A DNA stretch of 64,000 nucleotides from Egibacteraceae bacterium. Lineage in GTDB: Bacteria > Actinomycetota > Nitriliruptoria > Euzebyales > Egibacteraceae. Both the position numbers and the translations under genes were made by a program. The notes under the pieces are model-generated. The model did no database searches, had not been told where the DNA came from, and saw only the letters and a list, made by a program, of their open reading frames with translations. Of this stretch, positions 58,678 through 64,000 are shown piece by piece (positions within the stretch are counted from its first letter, which is position 1; every line of letters starts with the position of its first letter). The DNA lies in assembly GCA_030447925.1 (NCBI GenBank), contig JAUJNX010000007.1, positions 124,001 through 188,000 of the forward strand, in the 5' to 3' direction.

Positions 58678-59563
58678 TCAGGGGCGGGCGGCGGCGCGCA
58701 GGGCCGCGAGCAGCGCCGCGGTGGCGGGCGGGCGGGACGGGCCGGCGGGGATCAGGCGGTCAGGGTCCGCGCGGGGTCGCCGAGGACCCGGCGGGACGAC
58801 CACGTCGGGTGACGTGTGGGCGCGCAGCGCCAGGCGGGGGAGCAGGGCGACGCCCAGCCCGCGCGGGCGACGAGCCCCTGCACGGCGACGTAGTCGTCGG
58901 TCTCGAAGGTGATGCGCGGCGCGAAGCCCGCGGCGTCGCAGACGCGCAGCAGGTGGTCGCGGCAGCGCGGGCAGCCGGCGATCCAGGACGCCGCGGCCAG
59001 GTCGGCGACGTCCACGGCCTCGCGGCCGGCCAGCCCGTGGCCGGGGCAGCACGGTCGCGAGGTCGTCGCGGGCCAGGGCACGGCGGTGACGCTGGGGTCG
59101 CCGGCGTCGTCGTAGGTGAAGCCCAGCGCGAGGTCGACCTCGCCGTCGCGGACCAGGGCGGAGGACGCGGGCGGCTCTCGGCCTCGACCAGGGTGACCGC
59201 GAGCCCGGGGTGCGCGGCGGCCAGCGCCGCGAGCGCCGGGGGCACGAGCGCCGCCGCGGCGGACGGGAACGCCGCGACGCGCACGCGCCCGGCCCGCAGC
59301 CCGGCGAGCGCGGCGACCTCCTCCTCCGCCACCGCCAGGCGGTCCAGGATCGCCGCCGCGTGGCCGGCCAGCGCCTCGCCCGCCGCGGTCAGGCGGACGC
59401 CCCGGCCCGCGCGCGCCACCAGCGGCGTGCCCACCTCACGCTCCAGGGCGCGCACGTGGTGGCTCACCGCCGGCTGCGAGCTGCCCAGGGCGCGGGCCGC
59501 GGCCGACAGCGAGCCGGACGTCGCCACGGCGTGCAGGATCCGCAGCCGGTCGAGGTCGATCAT
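58678..59563 (-). pseudogene. LysR-family transcriptional regulator (several frameshifts)
   Basis: The N-terminal part is intact: MIDLDRLRILHAVATSGSLS and QPAVSHHVRALEREVGTPLV form the LysR winged helix. From about 59,185 the effector domain continues in changing frames: LVRDGEVDLALGFTYDDAGD, then AVDVADLAAASWIAGCPRCR, GLGVALLPRLALRAHTSPDV, VLGDPARTLT and RLIPAGPSRPPATAALLAAL to 58678. At least four one- or two-base gaps explain the shifts. It is divergent from the racemase gene, which LysR proteins commonly control. Confidence 0.75.
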
Positions 59564-59581
59564 CTCGTTGGTTCCTCTATA

Positions 59582-59601
59582 GGTGATCCAATGATCTCAC
59601 C
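59582..59601. promoter_or_regulatory. Inverted repeat GGTGA-N10-TCACC, probable LysR operator
   Basis: Perfect 5-base arms (59582-59586 and 59597-59601), with an inner GATC-CAAT-GATC, sit between the divergent lysR and racemase genes, 19 bases from the lysR start. Confidence 0.5.
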
Positions 59602-59638
59602 GTGGTTTGGAGAGGTCGAGGGGCGCAAGCTGGCACCC

Positions 59639-60394
59639 ATGGACACCATCGGCGTCATCGGCGGCATGAGCTGGGAATCGACGGCGGTCTACTACCGCCT
59701 GCTGAACGAGGAGGTGCGGGACCGGCTGGGCGGGCTGCGCTCGGCGCGGATCGTGCTGGAGAGCGTCGACTTCGCCGACGTGGAGGCGCTGCAGCTGGCG
59801 GGCGACTGGGACGGCGCCGGCGAGCTGCTGGCGGGCGTCGCGCGGCGGCTGGAGGCCGCGGGTGCGGACCTCCTGCTGATCGCGACCAACACGATGCACG
59901 TCGTCGCGGGGGCGGTGGCGGCCGCGACGAGCGTGCCGCTGCTGCACATCGCCGACCCCACCCGCGCGGCGCTGGAGCGCGACGGCCACACCCGCGTCGG
60001 GCTGCTCGGGACGCGCTACACGATGGAGCAGGACTTCTTCATCGACCGGCTCGGGCCCCGAGCAGGAGCTCGTGAGGAGGGCCACGATGCTGTCGGCGCA
60101 TCGGGCCTCGACGTCGTGGTCCCCGACGCCGCCGGGCGCGACCTCGTCCACGAGGTCATCTTCGCCGAGCTGTGCCGGGGGATCGTCACCCCCGCATCGC
60201 GCGACGCCTACCTCGCGGTGATCGCCGACCTCGCCGCCCGCGGGGCGACCGCGGTGATCCTCGGCTGCACCGAGATCGACCTGCTCATCGACCCGGCCGA
60301 CCCGGCCCTGCCGATCCCGGCCTACGACACCACGGCCCTGCACGCCCGCGCCGCGGTCGACCTGGCCCTGACCCCCGTCGCGGCCCCGGCCTGA
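59639..60394 (+). CDS. Amino acid racemase, YgeA/aspartate-racemase family
   Basis: 251 residues from ATG 59639 (ATG 59591 is an in-frame alternative). MDTIGVIGGMSWESTAVYYR and ATNTMHVVAGAVAAATSVPL fit the YgeA branch, in which the first catalytic residue is Thr (TNTMH) and the second is Cys (LGCTEIDLLI). YgeA has broad amino acid racemase activity in E. coli. Around residue 140 (RLGPRAGAREEGHDAVGASG) it is about 13 residues longer than family members I remember, at the segment before VVVPDAAGRDLVHEV. It is divergent from a LysR gene. Confidence 0.82.
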   Translation: MDTIGVIGGMSWESTAVYYRLLNEEVRDRLGGLRSARIVLESVDFADVEALQLAGDWDGAGELLAGVARRLEAAGADLLLIATNTMHVVAGAVAAATSVPLLHIADPTRAALERDGHTRVGLLGTRYTMEQDFFIDRLGPRAGAREEGHDAVGASGLDVVVPDAAGRDLVHEVIFAELCRGIVTPASRDAYLAVIADLAARGATAVILGCTEIDLLIDPADPALPIPAYDTTALHARAAVDLALTPVAAPA

Positions 60395-60422
60395 CCGGTG
60401 ACCCCCTGCCGCCCCGCGCCGG

Positions 60423-60890
60423 TCAGGCGGGGGTCTGGGAGAAGGTGAGGGTGGGGCCGTACTCGTCGGGGCCGCTGGTGACCTCGACGACGAAGGTGCG
60501 GTCCGGGAAGCGGTGGGCGAGCACGGCCCGCCACACGTCGGCCAGCCCCTCCGCGAACCGCTCCAGCGCGGGTTCGGGGACGTCGTCCAGGTCGCGGAAC
60601 ACGTCCCACAGGTGGACGTGGTTGATCACCCGCTCCACGTCGGGGCCGCGCCCCTCCAGCTCGTCCCACCAGGTGGCGAAGTTGGCCGGATCGAACCGCT
60701 CGGCCAGCAGGACGCAGCCGCGCGCCTCGACCAGGTCGGGCGAGCACAGCGCCAGCACCGCGGCCGCGTGGCCGAACGTTCCCCCCTCGCCCACGTAGTC
60801 CCACAGCGAACCCGCGGCGGTCCCGTCCGCCCACGCCGCCAGCTCCGGCACCAGGCGCCACCCGGCCCCGCCGGGGTCCCCAGGCGTCAC
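60423..60890 (-). CDS. Probable immunity protein of the adjacent polymorphic toxin
   Basis: 155 residues, acidic, no signal peptide or membrane helix; family not recognised. GGTFGHAAAVLALCSPDLVE and INHVHLWDVFRDLDDVPEPA are notable stretches. The GTG start at 60890 overlaps the toxin stop (GTGA), so it is translated together with the toxin's C-terminal domain. A cytoplasmic acidic protein coupled immediately downstream of a HINT-toxin is the normal form of an immunity gene. The assignment rests on position, not on sequence similarity. Confidence 0.6.
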   Translation of the reverse strand: MTPGDPGGAGWRLVPELAAWADGTAAGSLWDYVGEGGTFGHAAAVLALCSPDLVEARGCVLLAERFDPANFATWWDELEGRGPDVERVINHVHLWDVFRDLDDVPEPALERFAEGLADVWRAVLAHRFPDRTFVVEVTSGPDEYGPTLTFSQTPA

Positions 60891-62373
60891 GGCACCTCCC
60901 ACGGTTCGGCCGGGCGCACCGTCGACTCCTGCCGGGTGAAGACCCCGCCGCCGGGCGCGACATCGCGCCGGAAGTTGACCACATGGGGGGTCGGCACGCC
61001 GCGGTGGGCCGCGCCGGTGAGGTCCACGCGCTTCAGCGGCTCCCCGTCGGGGCCGTACACCTGGTAGTGCGTGGGGTTGCCGCCCGCGTCGCGCCGCACG
61101 AGGGTCGAGCCCGGCTGGGCGGTCCGCGGGAAGCTGCCGCGGACGACGGTGGCGGAGGGCAGCGACGTGGCGGCGGGCGTGGTGTAGGCGTCGACCGCCT
61201 GCTGCCGCTGCGCCTCGTCGAACGACCGCCACCCGTCCTCCGCGCCGCCGGTCCCGCACCCCGCGCGCTGGTTGTGGGTGAGGACGGGGGTGGGGCCCGC
61301 GAGGACGTGGAAGGTATGCAGGCCGGCGACGGTGAGGTTGTGGACGGTCGCGGGGGCGCGAAGGGGGGTGACCGCGGTCACGGGCGCGGCGGTGCCGGTG
61401 GCGGTCAGGAGGGTGTCGCCGGGGCGCAGGTCCGCGGCGTCGGTCCAGCGCGCGGTGGCGGGGACCCAGAACGGGTGGCCGGCCGTGGCCGTGACGGTCG
61501 CGCCGCCGACGGTGACATCGACGAGGTCCTTGGTGCCGGACCCGGTGATCAGGTGGGTGACCGGACGGGGTCCGGACGCGCCGGTGAGCGGGTCCGCGGC
61601 CCACACCAGCGTCCCGCGGGTCACGGCCTCGATGGGCAGGGCGGTGCCGTCGGCCAGCAGCACCCGGGTGCCGGGGAGGAAGCTGTTGGGCGCGCAGGCG
61701 ACCTGTCCCCGCCCGGGCGGCGCGCCGTCGGCGGCCCGGCCGGCACCGGCGGCCTCGTCCCCGCTGCGCGCCACGACGACGACGCGCGCGACCCTGCGCC
61801 CACCCCGCGCGAGGACCCCCGCGACGCGGACCGCCCCGCCCAGCGACCAGGCCAGGTCACCCCACCCGACCCCGCCGCCGCTGCCGACGATCTCCCCGCC
61901 AGCGGCGACACCGTCGCGCACGTCACCGATGACCAGCACCCCCGACAGGATCTGCCCCGCGGCGCGGACCCCTCCGTCCAGCCGTCGTCGGTCCGGTCGT
62001 CGTCGTTGAAGTCCCCGACGACCAGCCCGTCGACGAAGGCGCCGCCCAGGGTCCGCGCCCCGTCCCAGAACCCGCGGCCGTCCTCCGGCTCCGCGGCGGG
62101 CGGGGCGGCCGGCGCCGGTTCGCCGCCCGGGGCCGGTTCGCCGTCGCCCGCGGCGCCGTCGCGGGCGGCCACGTCCTCCCCGCCGGCGGGCGCCGGGCCG
62201 CAGCCGGGACCACCGGTGACGCGGCACAGCGCCGTCGTCGCCCCCGTCGTGATCGCGGCGCCGATGCCCGACGCCGCCACCGCGGCCACGACCAGCGCGA
62301 TGACGAGGAGGAGCCCCACGTACTCCGCGGCGGTCTGGCCCTCCTCGGGGCGCAGGCGCCGGCAGCTTCGCAT
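60887..62373 (-). CDS. Polymorphic toxin: prepilin-like N-terminus, HINT domain, Ntox24-like toxin (one frameshift)
   Basis: About 495 residues when one G is added near 61,970. The N-terminus has EEGQTAAEYVGLLLVIALVV: a glycine followed by QTAAEY and a hydrophobic helix, the G-XXXXEY cleavage motif of Flp (type IVb) prepilins. A Pro/Ala/Glu linker and a glycine-rich hydrophobic region follow. A HINT autoprotease then runs from CAPNSFLPGTRVLLADGTAL through VTATAGHPFWV to VLTHN. The last about 125 residues (YQVYGPDGEPLKRVDLTGAA, HRGVPTPHVVNFRRDV) resemble polymorphic toxin type 24 domains. The start could be ATG 62373 or GTG 62376; no strong ribosome site is seen. Confidence 0.75.
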
Positions 62374-62471
62374 CACGACCGCAGTGTGGAGGGGACGACC
62401 GGACGGCCACCAGGGTCTCCGGACCCCATCCGCGGTCCCCGCGGGTCCCGGCCGCCCGCGCGGCGGGAGGT

Positions 62472-62819
62472 TCAGGGCTCGGCGCGCACGGCCCGGACCA
62501 CGAGGAACAGCACCAGGCCGGTGACCGCCAGCCGCACCAGCGCGCTGGCGTCGGCGCCGGCCACCAGGGTGTAGAGCTGGAACAGCAGGAGGAGCCCGAG
62601 CAGCACGAGGGCGGCCACGGCGGCCGCGCGGCTCCCGCCGCGGATCGCCACGCCCAGCGCGACCAGCACCGCGCCCGCGACGACGGTGACGATGCCGCCG
62701 GTCCGCACCCCCGGGTCCCCGCCCGCCAGCGCCAGCACCAGCCCGAGCACCGCGTTGACCCCGCCGAGCACGATCAGCGCCAGTCCCGCCGACCGGTCCT
62801 CCCGCCTGTCCGACATCAT
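62472..62819 (-). CDS. Small four-helix membrane protein, unknown
   Basis: 115 residues: a charged start (SDRREDRSAG) and four hydrophobic segments, e.g. LALIVLGGVNAVLGLVLALA, GGIVTVVAGAVLVALGVAIR, AVAALVLLGLLLLFQLYTLV and LVRLAVTGLVLFLVVRAVRA. No family recognised. It lies 95 bases upstream of the toxin gene on the same strand and might be co-transcribed with it. Confidence 0.65.
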   Translation of the reverse strand: MMSDRREDRSAGLALIVLGGVNAVLGLVLALAGGDPGVRTGGIVTVVAGAVLVALGVAIRGGSRAAAVAALVLLGLLLLFQLYTLVAGADASALVRLAVTGLVLFLVVRAVRAEP

Positions 62820-63006
62820 GCGCCCCCCCGCCGGCCCCGGCCGCCCGCCGCCCGCCGCCCGCCGCCCGCCGCCCGCCGCGGTGCTGGAGCACGCCGGAGC
62901 GTACGCCAACCGCGCCCGCGGGGCGGCCGGATGAGGTGGCCGGGGGCCCGCGGGTACGGCGGGTGCCCGATGCGGGCCCGGTGGCCTCAGGTGGATCGTC
63001 GTGGCC

Positions 63007-63189
63007 ATGGATCCGATGACGCACCTCCTCCTCCACCGCCAGCGCGAGCACGAGGCGGCCGTCGCCGCCGAGCGCCACCGCCTCCTGCGCGCCGTTCGCC
63101 GCCGCCGGGGCGACGACCGCCTGCCCGACCCCCAGCCCACCGTGACCCCCGCTCCCCGGCGGCGCGTCGCGGGCGCACAATCGACGTGA
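63007..63189 (+). CDS. Small basic protein of unknown function
   Basis: 60 residues from ATG 63007 (GTG 63001 possible): MDPMTHLLLHRQREHEAAVA, a helical, Arg-rich peptide with a Pro-rich tail. Its TGA overlaps the next ATG (TGATG at 63187), which suggests a translational-coupling ORF for the regulator that follows. No homologue is recognised. Confidence 0.5.
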   Translation: MDPMTHLLLHRQREHEAAVAAERHRLLRAVRRRRGDDRLPDPQPTVTPAPRRRVAGAQST

Positions 63190-63962
63190 TGGCACGGACC
63201 CTCGGCGACCCCGCGTTCGTCGGCCGGCGGGCGGAGCTCGCCCGGCTGGCCGGTGCGCTGGACCGCGCGAAGGGCGGCGACGCGGGCGCGGTGCTCCTGG
63301 GCGGCGAGGCCGGGGTCGGCAAGACCCGGCTCGTCGGGGAGTTCGTGCGCGCCGCGGCCGCCGCCGGCGCCCAGGTCCTGCGCGGCGGCTGCATCGAGCT
63401 CGGCGAGGCGTCGCTGCCCTACGCCCCGGTCGTCGAGGCGCTGCGGGGGCTGGCCCGGCGCACCCCGCGTGCCCGCCTCGACGCGCTGCTGGGCTCCGGC
63501 CGCGGCCAGCTCGCGCGGCTCCTGCCCGAGCTCGGCCCGGCCGACCCCTCGCCGGCCGGCGGGGACCCGCTGGACGGCGCTCAGCTCGCCCTGTTCGAGC
63601 GCCTGCTGTCCCTGCTGGTCCGCCTCGGCGAGGACGCGCCGCTGGTGCTGGTGCTGGAGGACCTGCACTGGAGCGACCGCTCCAGCCGCGACCTGCTCGC
63701 CTTCCTCGTGCACTCGCTGGCCGACGCGCGCGTGCTCGTGGTGGCGACCTTCCGCACCGACGAGCTGCGCCGCACCCACCCGCTGCGTCCCTTCCTGGCG
63801 CAGCTGGAGCGCGACGACCGCGTCGAGCGGCTCGACCTCACCCCCTTCGACCGCGTCGAGCTGGCGGAGTTCCTCGTCGCGCTGCTCGGCGAGCCGCCGC
63901 CCGCCGACCTCGCCGACGAGGTCTTCGAGCGCTCGCAGTGCAACGCCTTCTTCGCCGAGTAG
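63189..63962 (+). CDS. AAA ATPase of a LuxR/MalT-type regulator (amber codon near window end)
   Basis: The visible 257 residues start MARTLGDPAFVGRRAELARL and hold Walker A GGEAGVGKTRLVGEF and Walker B LVLVLEDLHWSDRSSRDLLA, then LVVATFRTDELRRTHPLRPF. This is the N-terminal ATPase of large ATP-dependent LuxR regulators. The family sequence NAFFAEEL is followed by several hundred more residues; here it reads NAFFAE-stop (TAG 63960-63962) and then LAAS in the same frame. One base change (GAG to TAG) would explain it. The remainder lies outside the window. Confidence 0.75.
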   Translation: MARTLGDPAFVGRRAELARLAGALDRAKGGDAGAVLLGGEAGVGKTRLVGEFVRAAAAAGAQVLRGGCIELGEASLPYAPVVEALRGLARRTPRARLDALLGSGRGQLARLLPELGPADPSPAGGDPLDGAQLALFERLLSLLVRLGEDAPLVLVLEDLHWSDRSSRDLLAFLVHSLADARVLVVATFRTDELRRTHPLRPFLAQLERDDRVERLDLTPFDRVELAEFLVALLGEPPPADLADEVFERSQCNAFFAE

Positions 63963-64000
63963 CTGGCGGCGTCCGCGGCCGCCGGGGCGGGCCGACCGGG

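Overview
The window is very GC-rich DNA with dense, mostly operonic genes, many GTG starts and frequent 4-base stop/start overlaps (GTGA or ATGA, at about a dozen junctions). Gene content points to a free-living, carotenoid-making actinobacterium: actinobacterial order etfBA-iscS-mnmA-ligA-gatCAB followed by ilvBNC, MgtA/PimB-like glycosyltransferases, isobutyryl-CoA mutase, several acyl-CoA dehydrogenases and a type 2 IPP isomerase. A deep-branching class such as Nitriliruptoria is possible, but this is a guess from style and not shown by any marker here. No rRNA, tRNA, CRISPR array, insertion sequence or prophage was seen.

Layout. 1-12.5 kb: secreted polysaccharide use (a partial DUF1349-type protein, a giant ThuA/sugar-dehydrogenase protein, a XylFGH-like ABC importer, a GH15 glucodextranase-like enzyme). 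12.5-19.1 kb: a frameshifted lycopene cyclase, then meaB, a frameshifted L,D-transpeptidase and an isobutyryl-CoA mutase large subunit. 19.1-26.1 kb: a minus-strand acyl-CoA dehydrogenase/MBL/SRPBCC/DsbA-like operon, a subtilase broken by a 55-bp tandem duplication, and a second acyl-CoA dehydrogenase. 26.2-30.1 kb: an epimerase-like gene, two glycosyltransferases, a 29-bp tandem repeat and a GNAT gene. 30.1-37.6 kb: lipase, two enoyl-CoA hydratases, CoA-transferase, Nudix, a broken GntR regulator and etfBA. 37.6-52.2 kb: iscS, mnmA, hydrolase, ligA, dps, gatCAB, and directly overlapping gatB a crtE-crtI-crtB-yjbQ-fni isoprenoid/carotenoid operon. 52.2-58.6 kb: a two-component system with a structured leader, then ilvB-ilvN-ilvC behind a classical leader-peptide attenuator. 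58.7-64 kb: LysR/racemase divergent pair, a polymorphic toxin with a prepilin-like N-terminus plus its probable immunity gene, small membrane protein, and an AAA/LuxR-type regulator running off the end.

How parts work together. Five copies of a palindrome, TTACC-N4-GGTAA or its TACC-N4-GGTA core, lie just upstream of acyl-CoA dehydrogenase (two), lipase, a zinc-ribbon gene and etfBA, which looks like one regulon linking lipid breakdown to its electron-transfer flavoprotein. A dispersed 29-bp repeat brings its own Shine-Dalgarno-like GAGGTG and start/stop codons and sits at translational junctions (before the GNAT gene and before mnmA).

Caution. About ten genes are frameshifted. Apart from the 55-bp duplication, every shift I could resolve is restored by adding one or two bases, mostly within G/C runs. 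I read most of these as sequencing or consensus deletions rather than true pseudogenes. Coordinates of those genes span the whole reconstructed gene.
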